From Zoogloea sp. (GTDB lineage: Bacteria > Pseudomonadota > Gammaproteobacteria > Burkholderiales > Rhodocyclaceae), in contig JAKLLO010000036.1 in NCBI GenBank assembly GCA_023150095.1, positions 1 through 33,419 on the forward strand: a stretch of DNA of 33,419 nt. The letters run 5' to 3'. The notes beneath the pieces are model-generated. The model was not told where the DNA came from, ran no database searches, and saw only the letters and a list, made by a program, of their open reading frames with translations. This document shows, one piece after another, positions 26,046-32,970 of this stretch. The position numbers were made by a program, and so were the translations under genes. Positions within the stretch are counted from its first letter, which is position 1. The number at the start of each line of letters is the position of its first letter.

Positions 26046-27586
26046 CAGCGCACCACGTTGCGCCAGTCCTGCTCGAAGTAATGCACCAGGGTCTGGCTGT
26101 TGAGGTGGTTGGGCTCGACGGCCGGCGGGCGCATGTCGGGCGGAAAGCGGAACATCGCCCGGGTGGTGTCGGCGTCGAGGAAGCGCGTGGGCACCGGGTA
26201 GCTTTCGGGCGGCACGAAGCCCGGCTTCCGGGTGGCGAGGTTGAAGCCCCACTCGCCAAACGACGGCACGTAGGCGTGGTAGGGCTGGGTGACGAAGCCG
26301 GCCTCGCGCAGGGTGGCGTCGATGCACCAGTAGCTCTTCGGCGCAAACCACGGCGAGGTGGATTGCACCACCAGCGCACCGTTGGCCGACAGGTGCTTCG
26401 CCATCAGCCGGTAGATGGGCACCGAGTAGAGCTTGCCGAGGCCGAAATTGGACGGATCGGGAAAATCCGCGACGATCAGGTCGAACACCTCGGCGTTTTC
26501 ATCCAGCCACTGGCCGGCGTCGGCGTTGATGACCGTGACGCGTGGATCGGCGAGCGACCCGCCGTTGAGCCCGGCGAGATACGCGTTGCGGGTGAACAGG
26601 TCGGTCATCGCCGGGTCCAGATCCACCAGCGTCACGTGCTCGATGTTGGCGTAGCGCAGGATCTCGCGCACCGCCAGCCCGTCGCCGCCGCCCAGCACCA
26701 GCACGCGGCGCGCCCACGGCATGGTGGCCAGTGCGGGATGCACCAGCGCCTCGTGGTAGCGGTGCTCGTCGCGGCTGGAAAACTGCAGGTTGCCGTTGAT
26801 GTGGAGGCGCGTGTCGTCCTTCCAGCGGGTGACGACGATGCGCTGGTAGGGCGTGGTGGTGGCGTAGATCACCTCGTCGCCGAACAGCCCGCGTTCGGCC
26901 CAGCGGGTGAGGTGCTCGGATGCGCCGAGCCCGATCACCAGAAACGCCATCGCCAGCGCGCCGCGGGTGAAGCGGCCGCGGGCGCCGGGCACTTCGGCGC
27001 GGTAGTGCCACAGCGTCCACAACGCCACCGCGGCGTTGGCCATGCCGAACAGGAAGCCCGTGCGCGACAGCCCCAGCTTGGGCGCCAGCACCAGCGGAAA
27101 CAGCAGCGACACCACCAGCGCGCCCAGGTAATCAAAGGTGAGCACCCGGCTCACCAGCTCGGAGAACTGCGCTTGCCGGTTGTGGAGCACGCGCATCACC
27201 AGCGGAATCTCCATCCCCACCAGCACGCCCAGCGCAAACACCAGCGCGTAGAGCACGGTGCGGAAGGGCGCCGACATCCACGCAAAGAGCAGGAACAGCA
27301 GCGTGGCCGACACGCCGCCGACGATGCCCACCAAGAGCTCGATGTCGATGAAGCGGGCCAGCGCATCCTCGTCGCGCACGTATTTGGAAAGGTGCGAGCC
27401 GACACCCATCGCGAACAGGTAGCAGCCGATGATCGACGAGAACTGCAGCACCGAATCGCCCAGCAGGTAGCTCGACAGCGCGCCGGCGATCAGCTCGTAG
27501 GCGAGCCCGCAGGAGGCGACGACGAACACCGACAGGATCAGCAGGCGATCGGTGGCGGCAGCGGGGGCGGGGCGGGCGTCTGGCAT
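26045..27586 (-). CDS. Membrane-embedded spermidine synthase-like aminopropyltransferase
   Basis: A 513-residue protein of the SpeE family. It has an N-terminal membrane domain of about seven helices (17-225) that classical SpeE lacks, and a C-terminal catalytic domain. The catalytic part shows the family order: TTPYQRIVVTRW, LHINGNLQFSSRDEHRYHEAL, the nucleotide loop VLVLGGGDGLAVREIL (299-303), VDLDPAMTDL, INADAGQWL and ADFPDPSNFGLGKLYS, with acidic D374 and D377 at the active-site position. It would move aminopropyl groups from decarboxylated AdoMet to an amine. SpeD is encoded at the far end of the divergent operon. Start 27586 gives a short cytoplasmic N-tail before helix 1. Confidence 0.9.
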   Translation of the reverse strand: MPDARPAPAAATDRLLILSVFVVASCGLAYELIAGALSSYLLGDSVLQFSSIIGCYLFAMGVGSHLSKYVRDEDALARFIDIELLVGIVGGVSATLLFLLFAWMSAPFRTVLYALVFALGVLVGMEIPLVMRVLHNRQAQFSELVSRVLTFDYLGALVVSLLFPLVLAPKLGLSRTGFLFGMANAAVALWTLWHYRAEVPGARGRFTRGALAMAFLVIGLGASEHLTRWAERGLFGDEVIYATTTPYQRIVVTRWKDDTRLHINGNLQFSSRDEHRYHEALVHPALATMPWARRVLVLGGGDGLAVREILRYANIEHVTLVDLDPAMTDLFTRNAYLAGLNGGSLADPRVTVINADAGQWLDENAEVFDLIVADFPDPSNFGLGKLYSVPIYRLMAKHLSANGALVVQSTSPWFAPKSYWCIDATLREAGFVTQPYHAYVPSFGEWGFNLATRKPGFVPPESYPVPTRFLDADTTRAMFRFPPDMRPPAVEPNHLNSQTLVHYFEQDWRNVVR

Positions 27587-27611
27587 GGCGCGGACTCTAC
27601 CCGGAATGCGC

Positions 27612-27641
27612 TTGCCGGGCATCTGAAATGCTGGCTAAATG
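27612..27641 (+). promoter_or_regulatory. Weak candidate promoter for the DUF350-to-speD operon
   Basis: TTGCCG (27612-27617) and TAAATG (27636-27641), 18 bases apart, lie in the 82-base gap between the divergent start codons. The start would fall near 27648, which favours the DUF350 start at 27669 over the ATG at 27639. The match to consensus is modest. Confidence 0.25.
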
Positions 27642-27668
27642 CCCCGCTTGCAGATTCGGACTCGGGCC

Positions 27669-28055
27669 ATGGACGCGCTGATCAGTTATTTCCTGCACCT
27701 CATTTCGGGCCTGGCGATGGTTGCCGCCTTCGCCGGCATCTACATGGCGGTCACGCCTTTCCACGAGCTGGCGCTGATCCGCCAGGGCTTCGTGGCGCCG
27801 GCCCTGTCGCTGGGCGGCGCGGTGATCGGCTTCTCGCTCACCGTCGCGTCGAGCATCCTCCACAACGACAGCTACCCGCTGTTCATGATGTGGTGCGGCG
27901 CCGGCCTCACGGTGCAGGTCCTCACCTACGCAGTGCTCGCCCGGGCCTTCCCGCGCCTGCCCGATCAGCTCGCCGGCAACAACGTGGCCGCCGGCGCCAC
28001 CGCCGGCATCCTGTCGCTGGTGGTGGGCATCATCAACGCGGCGTGCATGTCCTGA
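27669..28055 (+). CDS. DUF350 (YjfL-type) inner-membrane protein
   Basis: A 128-residue protein with four transmembrane helices. The diagnostic DUF350 run is VTPFHELALIRQGFVAPALS, followed by GGAVIGFSLTVASSI; the C-terminal helix is ATAGILSLVVGIINAACM. The E. coli relative YjfL lies in an operon with a PspA-like protein and a glutathionylspermidine-synthetase-like enzyme, so this family recurs near polyamine and envelope-stress genes. The biochemical role is unknown; a membrane partner of the SPFH protein is plausible. An in-frame ATG at 27639 would add ten residues. The SPFH gene follows after 28 bases with AGGAG. Confidence 0.88.
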   Translation: MDALISYFLHLISGLAMVAAFAGIYMAVTPFHELALIRQGFVAPALSLGGAVIGFSLTVASSILHNDSYPLFMMWCGAGLTVQVLTYAVLARAFPRLPDQLAGNNVAAGATAGILSLVVGIINAACMS

Positions 28056-28083
28056 AACCGCCCTTCATTCAGCAGGAGAAATC

Positions 28084-29094
28084 ATGAGCCTCGGATCATT
28101 CATCAAGAAGCAGTTCATCGACGTCCTCCAGTGGAACGAGGATTCCGACGGCACGCTGGCCTGGCGTTACCCGATGGAGGATTTCGAGATCCAGTACGGC
28201 GCCAGCCTTACGGTGCGGGATTCCCAGATGGCGGTGTTCGTCAATGAGGGCAAGGTGGCGGATGTCTTCGGGCCGGGGCGCTACACCCTCACCACCCAGA
28301 CCATCCCGCTGCTCACCAACCTCAAGAACTGGGACAAGCTCTTCGAGTCGCCCTTCAAGTCGGACGTCTACTTCTTCAGCACCCGCCTGCAGCTGGGCCG
28401 CAAGTGGGGCACGCCGCAGCCGATCACCATCCGCGACAAGGATTTCGGCATGGTGCGCTTGCGCGCCTTCGGCATGTATTCGTACAAGCTGGTTGATCCG
28501 AAGCATTTCTTCACCGAGATCAGCGGCACCCGGGCGAGCTACACCGTCGACGAGCTGGAGCAGCAGCTGCGCAATCTGGTGGTCGCCACCATGAGCGCCA
28601 CCCTCGGCGGCTCGGAGCTGCCCTTCCTCGACATGGCGGCCAACCAGATCCTGCTGGCCGACAAGATGCGCGCGGCGATGCTGCCCACCTTCGAGCGCTA
28701 CGGCCTCGCGCTCGACAACTTCGCGGTCGAGAACATCTCGCTGCCCGAAGAACTCCAGAAAGCCATCGACACCCGCATCTCGATGGGCATGGTGGGCGAC
28801 ATGGGCAAATACACCCAGTATCAGGTGGCCACGTCGATGCCCCTGGCCGCCCAGAACGAAGGCGGCATTGCCGGCGTGGGGGCAGGGCTGGCGGCAGGTG
28901 TGGGCATGGGCCAGGTGATGATGGACGCGCTACGCGGTGGCCAGGCGCCGGCACCGGCTGCAGCCCCTGCGCCGGCGGCCGACGACCCCGAAGCGCGTCT
29001 CGCCAAGCTCAAGGCGCTCCTCGACAAGGGCCTCGTCACCCAGGCCGACTACGATTCGGCCAAGGCCGAGATCCTCAAAAAGCTGATAGGCTGA
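28084..29094 (+). CDS. SPFH/band 7 protein with C-terminal SHOCT domain
   Basis: A 336-residue protein of the bacterial SPFH group sometimes annotated as virion core protein-like. Residues about 25-240 form the SPFH region, with VRDSQMAVFVNEGKVADVFGPGRYTL and LRAFGMYSYKLVDPKHFF. A Gly/Ala-rich stretch (about 255-302) then leads to a SHOCT module, ARLAKLKALLDKGLVTQADYDSAKAEILKK. SPFH proteins form membrane-associated oligomers, and SHOCT is an oligomerisation or tethering element. There is no transmembrane helix, so membrane contact would come through partners such as DUF350. A clean AGGAG ribosome site precedes the ATG. Confidence 0.9.
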   Translation: MSLGSFIKKQFIDVLQWNEDSDGTLAWRYPMEDFEIQYGASLTVRDSQMAVFVNEGKVADVFGPGRYTLTTQTIPLLTNLKNWDKLFESPFKSDVYFFSTRLQLGRKWGTPQPITIRDKDFGMVRLRAFGMYSYKLVDPKHFFTEISGTRASYTVDELEQQLRNLVVATMSATLGGSELPFLDMAANQILLADKMRAAMLPTFERYGLALDNFAVENISLPEELQKAIDTRISMGMVGDMGKYTQYQVATSMPLAAQNEGGIAGVGAGLAAGVGMGQVMMDALRGGQAPAPAAAPAPAADDPEARLAKLKALLDKGLVTQADYDSAKAEILKKLIG

Positions 29095-29113
29095 CCCACC
29101 GCCCGCCCTGACC

Positions 29114-30598
29114 GTGTTCAAGCTCGCCTGCCCCAGCTGCGGGGCCGAAGTCGTGTTCCGCTCGCCCACCTCGGCGATGGCGGTGTGCGAGTATTGCCGC
29201 AGCACCCTGCTGCGCGACGGCGAGGCGGTGCGCGACGCCGGCAAGATGTCGGCCACGCTGGAGGACTACTCGCCGATCCGCATCACCACCGCCGGCATCT
29301 ACGCCGGGCGGCGCTTCGGCGTGGTCGGGCGCATCCAGCTGCGCTACGACGCGGGCTTCTGGAACGAGTGGTACATCCTCTTCGACGACGGCGGCACCGG
29401 CTGGCTGTCGGACGCCTCCGGCCAGTACGCCGTCACCCTCGACGCCGGCCTCGCCACCGACGCGCCGCCCTTCGGCCAGATCGTCCCCGGTGGCCTCTAC
29501 CGCTGGGAGGACGTGAACTACGCCGCGTCGGATATCCGCACCGCCCGCTGCACCGGCGGCGAGGGCGAACTGCCCATCCGCGTTGGCGCCGGCTGGGAGG
29601 CCAAGGTCGTCGATTACCGCCAGGCCCACCGTTTCCTCACCCTGGATTACTCCGAAGGCGACACCCCGCGCCGCTACGCCGGCAAGGCGGTGACCCTGGC
29701 CGACCTCAAGTGCCAGCTGCTGCGCAGCCCCACCGAGATCGCCGCCAGCGCCGGCAAGCTGCCGGGCAAGGCGGCCAGCCTCGAATGCCCGGCGTGCGGC
29801 GCGTCGATCAGCTGGCGCCCGGCGGTGGCGGCCCACCTCAACTGCCCGGCCTGCGGCACGGTCTCCGACGCCTCCACCGGCACCGTCGAGGTGATGCAGG
29901 CCGTCCGCCGCGAAGCGCTGGTCCACACCACCCTGGCCCTGGGCGACGCCGCCACCATCGACGGTGCCCGCTACGCCCTCATCGGCCTGATGCGCCGGCG
30001 CACCACCGGCAGCGGCGAGATATGGACTGAATATCTGCTCTTCAGCGAGACGGCCGGCTTTCTGTGGCTGGTCGAATCCGCCTCGGGTTGGGATAAGGTC
30101 AAGGTGGTTGACGTATTTCCCGAGTCCGTCTCGGCCAGCGCCGTGCGCCTTGCCGACGCCGCCTACACCCGCATGGACAGCTACACCGCCGAGGTCACCT
30201 ACGCCGCGGGCGCCTTCAACTGGCAGGTGAAGGTGGGCGACAAGGTCAACGTCACCGAATACGTCGGCAGCCGCGGCACCCTCGCCAGCGAACGCACGCC
30301 GGCCGAGATCACCTGGTCGCTGGCCCAGCGCGTCACCGTGGCCAGCATCGGCGCGTGGTTCGGCAAGCCGGCCCTGGCCACTGCGGCCATCGCCGCGGCA
30401 GCGCAGCCGGCGCCGGCTGCGACGATCTCCCGTGAGGCCCTTTTCAGGCCGGCCTTCATCGCCTCTGCGGTGCTCCTCCTCCTCAACCTGCCCATCGCCA
30501 TGTTCGGCCGTGGTAGCGGCGTGATGGGGCTCGTGGTGCTGGCCCTCGTGCTGCTGTGGGTGCCGCTGTTCAGCGATGAGTTTGGTGACGATTCATGA
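29114..30598 (+). CDS. DUF4178 zinc-ribbon membrane protein
   Basis: A 494-residue protein with two copies of a zinc ribbon followed by a DUF4178 beta domain. Ribbon 1 uses Cys6, Cys9, Cys25 and Cys28 (CPSC, CEYC); ribbon 2 uses Cys225, Cys228, Cys244 and Cys247 (CPAC twice). The DUF4178 blocks repeat the pattern RFGVVGRIQLRYDAGFWNEWYILFDDG and ARYALIGLMRRRTTGSGEIWTEYLLF. Two C-terminal helices (about 445-488) anchor it in the membrane with a short acidic tail. The start is GTG at 29114, 19 bases after the SPFH gene, since the ribbon begins at residue 3. Its stop overlaps the next ATG. Function unknown; DUF4178 genes often lie beside SPFH and SpeD genes. Confidence 0.9.
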   Translation: MFKLACPSCGAEVVFRSPTSAMAVCEYCRSTLLRDGEAVRDAGKMSATLEDYSPIRITTAGIYAGRRFGVVGRIQLRYDAGFWNEWYILFDDGGTGWLSDASGQYAVTLDAGLATDAPPFGQIVPGGLYRWEDVNYAASDIRTARCTGGEGELPIRVGAGWEAKVVDYRQAHRFLTLDYSEGDTPRRYAGKAVTLADLKCQLLRSPTEIAASAGKLPGKAASLECPACGASISWRPAVAAHLNCPACGTVSDASTGTVEVMQAVRREALVHTTLALGDAATIDGARYALIGLMRRRTTGSGEIWTEYLLFSETAGFLWLVESASGWDKVKVVDVFPESVSASAVRLADAAYTRMDSYTAEVTYAAGAFNWQVKVGDKVNVTEYVGSRGTLASERTPAEITWSLAQRVTVASIGAWFGKPALATAAIAAAAQPAPAATISREALFRPAFIASAVLLLLNLPIAMFGRGSGVMGLVVLALVLLWVPLFSDEFGDDS

Positions 30599-30750
30599 GT
30601 CGCATCGGCTACATCATCTACGCCACGCTGATCGTCGCGGTCGTCACCCTCATCAATTTCAGCGACCACTCCAGTAGCGGCCACGGCAGCAGCTGGGGCG
30701 GCGGCTCTTCCGGCGGCAGCTGGTCGTCCGGCGGAGGCGGCCACAAGTGA
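30595..30750 (+). CDS. 51-residue membrane protein with Gly/Ser/His-rich tail
   Basis: A short gene easily missed by length filters. One transmembrane helix (IGYIIYATLIVAVVTLINF, about 4-22) is followed by a low-complexity tail rich in Ser and Gly with Trp and His (HGSSWGGGSSGGSW, ending GGGGHK). It overlaps the DUF4178 stop (ATGA) and the speD start (GTGA), so it is translated within a coupled trio. Such tails resemble those of TPM-domain and YgcG-type proteins. A structural role in the membrane assembly, or metal binding through the His residues, is possible but unsupported. The overlaps on both sides are the main argument that it is real. Confidence 0.8.
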   Translation: MSRIGYIIYATLIVAVVTLINFSDHSSSGHGSSWGGGSSGGSWSSGGGGHK

Positions 30751-31097
30751 GCCCCCACCTGCCCCGCGGGCGCCACCTGCTGGCCGATCTCACCGGCGTC
30801 GCCGCCGATCGCCTCGCCGATGCGGCCGCCCTCGAAACCCTGCTCCGCGACGCCGCCCGCGCCGCCGGCGGCACCGTGCTCGGCGGCCACTTCCACCCCT
30901 TCGGGCCCGGCCTCGGTGTCACCGGTGTGCTGCTGCTGGCCGAATCCCACCTCAGCATCCACACCTGGCCCGAGCACGGCTTTGCGGCGGTGGATGTCTT
31001 CATGTGCGGCAGCGCCCGGCCCGAGCTGGCGGTGGACGTGATCGAGACCGCGCTGGCCCCGGCTGCCTGCGTGCGGCGCGAGGTGGCGCGGGGCTGA
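30747..31097 (+). CDS. speD: S-adenosylmethionine decarboxylase, bacterial class 1B
   Basis: A 116-residue proenzyme that cleaves itself to form a pyruvoyl cofactor and then makes decarboxylated AdoMet, the aminopropyl donor for SpeE-type enzymes. The site LAESHLSIHTWPEHG places Ser67 as the pyruvoyl residue. His72 and Cys87 (FMCG) lie at the same spacing as Ser63, His68 and Cys83 of the Thermotoga enzyme. The length is typical of the short class. It starts at GTG overlapping the stop of the 51-residue gene. Being last in the SPFH-DUF4178 operon, it probably supplies the divergent membrane aminopropyltransferase rather than only general spermidine synthesis. Confidence 0.93.
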   Translation: MSPHLPRGRHLLADLTGVAADRLADAAALETLLRDAARAAGGTVLGGHFHPFGPGLGVTGVLLLAESHLSIHTWPEHGFAAVDVFMCGSARPELAVDVIETALAPAACVRREVARG

Positions 31098-31188
31098 TCC
31101 TCCTGTGGCCGCGGTGGGTGGCGTGATGCCGAAACGGCCGGTCGACTCATTTAGAATGGGCGCCTGTTCACATGCGCCGCGGCCCGCC

Positions 31189-31764
31189 ATGACCCCCACC
31201 CCCGTCCCCCTGCCCGAGTCCTATCGTCTCCTCAACCACGGCCCCACGGTGCTGGTGTCGTCGGCCCACGATGGCCGGCGCAACGTGATGGCGGCCTCGT
31301 GGAGCATGCCGGTGGATTTCGACCCGCCCAAGGTCGCGGTGGTGATCGACCGCAGCACCTTCAGCCGCGAGCTGATCGACGCCTCGGGCGAGTTCGTGCT
31401 GGCGGTGCCGACCCGCGCCATCGCCGACAAGGTGGTGGCGGCCGGCTCCCAGTCTGGCCGCGATTGCCCTCAGGGCGACAAGTTCGACGCCCTGGCGCTG
31501 ACCACGCTGCCGGCCTCGCAGGTGGCCGCGCCGCTGCCTACCGGCTGCATCGGCTGGCTCGAGTGCCGGGTGATCGACGAGCCCCACATCCAGCGCACCT
31601 ACGATCTGTTCCTGGGCGAGGTGGTCGCCGCCTGGGCCGACCCGGCGGTGTATTCCGACGGCCGCTGGCATTTCGATGCTGGCGACGATGCGCTGCGTAG
31701 TCTTCACTACATTGCAGGTGGCGCGTTCTTCTCGACCGGCGAAGCCTTCGACGCCAAGGAGTGA
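31189..31764 (+). CDS. Flavin reductase-like, FMN-binding split-barrel protein
   Basis: A 191-residue soluble protein of the flavin reductase-like family. The opening is family-typical: PVLVSS-type strand TVLVSSAHDGRRNVMAASWSMPVDFDPPKVAVVIDRSTFSRELI, followed by GEFVLAVPT. The later blocks CIGWLECRVIDEPHI and DLFLGEVVAAWADPAVY complete the split barrel, which binds FMN. The physiological electron acceptor is unknown. The ATG at 31189 is the first before the family start. A TAGAAT at 31152-31157 may be its -10, without a convincing -35. The next gene begins 4 bases after the stop. Confidence 0.85.
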   Translation: MTPTPVPLPESYRLLNHGPTVLVSSAHDGRRNVMAASWSMPVDFDPPKVAVVIDRSTFSRELIDASGEFVLAVPTRAIADKVVAAGSQSGRDCPQGDKFDALALTTLPASQVAAPLPTGCIGWLECRVIDEPHIQRTYDLFLGEVVAAWADPAVYSDGRWHFDAGDDALRSLHYIAGGAFFSTGEAFDAKE

Positions 31765-31768
31765 CGAG

Positions 31769-32089
31769 ATGGATCTGAACGTTGTCTTCGAGAATTCACA
31801 ACTCGCCCATATCATCGACCAGGCGATGATTTACCAGTGCGCCTGCCCCGGCCAGGTGGCCCAGCACATCCTCGGCCTGCGCGAGCTGTTCCGCTACCAG
31901 ACCAGCTGCCGGGCGATGCGCAGCGAGGATTTCGGCGTCCACGCCCGGATCATGGAATCCGTGCAGAAGACCCACGCCGAGATGGAAGCCTGCCTCGCCG
32001 ACGTGCTGGCCGCCGAGGGCTGGGACATGGCCACCCTGACCATGCCTGAGGGCTTGCGCAAGCTGCGCGACGAGCTGCTGGCGGAGTAG
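31769..32089 (+). CDS. Small helical protein of unknown function
   Basis: A 106-residue, mostly helical cytoplasmic protein that I do not recognise. It has three cysteines in the first half (MIYQCACPGQVAQHI, then QTSCRAM) and a fourth in a helix (MEACLADVL). This could be a metal or redox site or chance. It starts four bases after the flavin-reductase-like gene with AAGGAG overlapping that gene's stop, so the two are almost certainly co-transcribed. That is the best clue to its role. Confidence 0.7.
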   Translation: MDLNVVFENSQLAHIIDQAMIYQCACPGQVAQHILGLRELFRYQTSCRAMRSEDFGVHARIMESVQKTHAEMEACLADVLAAEGWDMATLTMPEGLRKLRDELLAE

Positions 32090-32126
32090 CGAATGAGGGG
32101 TTTTTCGGGCGGCTGAAAATATTTTG

Positions 32127-32171
32127 TGCACCGCAACAAAAAGTGCTTGCAAAAGTTTTTGTTGCGGTGCA
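32127..32171. promoter_or_regulatory. Large inverted repeat upstream of phaP, candidate PhaR operator
   Basis: TGCACCGCAACAAAAA (32127-32142) and its exact complement TTTTTGTTGCGGTGCA (32156-32171) flank 13 bases containing TTGCAA. The repeat ends 64 bases before the phasin ATG. TGC/GCA-rich sequences upstream of phasin genes are the known target type of the repressor PhaR, which leaves DNA when it binds polyhydroxybutyrate. The TTGCAA may double as a -35. Confidence 0.55.
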
Positions 32172-32235
32172 ACATGAAGCCATACCGAAATCAGTTCGGT
32201 GATCGCAAGCCCAACCCAAACTTGAGGAGATCATC

Positions 32236-32814
32236 ATGTCCGTTACCCCCGAAACCATCGCCGCCGCCGCCAAGTCCAACGCCGAAGCCGGCCTGAACAG
32301 CGCGTCCGCCTTCGTTGCCGCCGTGTTCACCGCCGTCGAGCGCGTGTCCACCCTGAACCTGGCCACCGCCCGCACCGCCTTTGACGACAGCGTCGCCTTC
32401 TCCAAGGCCGTCATCGCCGCCAAGGACCCGAAGGCCCTGGCCGCCCTGAACCTCGGCGCCCTGACCCCGGCCGTCGAAAAGAGCGTGGCCTACGGCCGTA
32501 GCCTCTCCGTGATCGGTGGCGACACCCAGGAAGAGCTGACCAAGCTGGTTGAAGCCGAAGCCGCCGTTCTCGGCAAGAACTTCGACACCGCCCTGGAAGG
32601 TCTCTTCAAGAACGCCCCGGCTGGCTCCGAAGCTGCCGTCAAGGCCGTGAAGACCGCCCTGGCCAACGCCAACTCCGCCTACGAAGGCGCCACCAAGGCC
32701 GCCAAGCAGGTTGCTGCCGCCGCCCAGGCCAGCGTCGAGAAGGCCACCGAAGTGGCCGTCGAGAGCGTTGAAAAGGGCACCAAGGCTGCCGCCTCCGCCC
32801 TGAAGGTTGCCTGA
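32236..32814 (+). CDS. phaP: Phasin (PHB granule-associated protein)
   Basis: A 192-residue phasin that coats polyhydroxybutyrate granules and limits their size. The sequence is Ala/Lys/Glu-rich and nearly all helical. It has the phasin-2 type opening TPETIAAAAKSNAEAGLNSASAF, a middle DDSVAFSKAVIAAKDPKAL and VAYGRSLSVIGGDTQEELTKL, and an amphipathic Ala-rich tail (KQVAAAAQASVEKATEVAVESVEKG). The ribosome site is GAGGAG, seven bases before the ATG. Codon use is strongly biased to C-ending codons, as in highly expressed genes. An operator-like repeat upstream and a strong terminator downstream make it a single-gene unit. Confidence 0.95.
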   Translation: MSVTPETIAAAAKSNAEAGLNSASAFVAAVFTAVERVSTLNLATARTAFDDSVAFSKAVIAAKDPKALAALNLGALTPAVEKSVAYGRSLSVIGGDTQEELTKLVEAEAAVLGKNFDTALEGLFKNAPAGSEAAVKAVKTALANANSAYEGATKAAKQVAAAAQASVEKATEVAVESVEKGTKAAASALKVA

Positions 32815-32877
32815 GCATCAAGCCAGTCTGCCGCGGGGTAACCGCCGCGGCGTGGAATGAAGCTGAAAAGCAGTCGA

Positions 32878-32905
32878 TGAAAAAGGCCCTCCGGGGCCTT
32901 TTTCA
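32878..32905. terminator. Rho-independent terminator after phaP
   Basis: TGAAAAAGGCCC, a TCCG loop and GGGCCTTTTTCA form a perfect 12-bp stem ending in a T run, 64 bases after the phasin stop. A weaker GC-rich hairpin (GCCGCGG ... CCGCGGC) lies between. Confidence 0.9.
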
Positions 32906-32970
32906 TTGGCGGGTTCCGGTTGAAGATGACGGACCGGCATGGGGCCGGCGCAGGTTTCGGGAGTCCATCG

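Noticed and set aside
26081-28087. 668-codon plus-strand open frame
   Set aside because: Antisense to the membrane SpeE-like gene, then out of frame over DUF350; no motifs.
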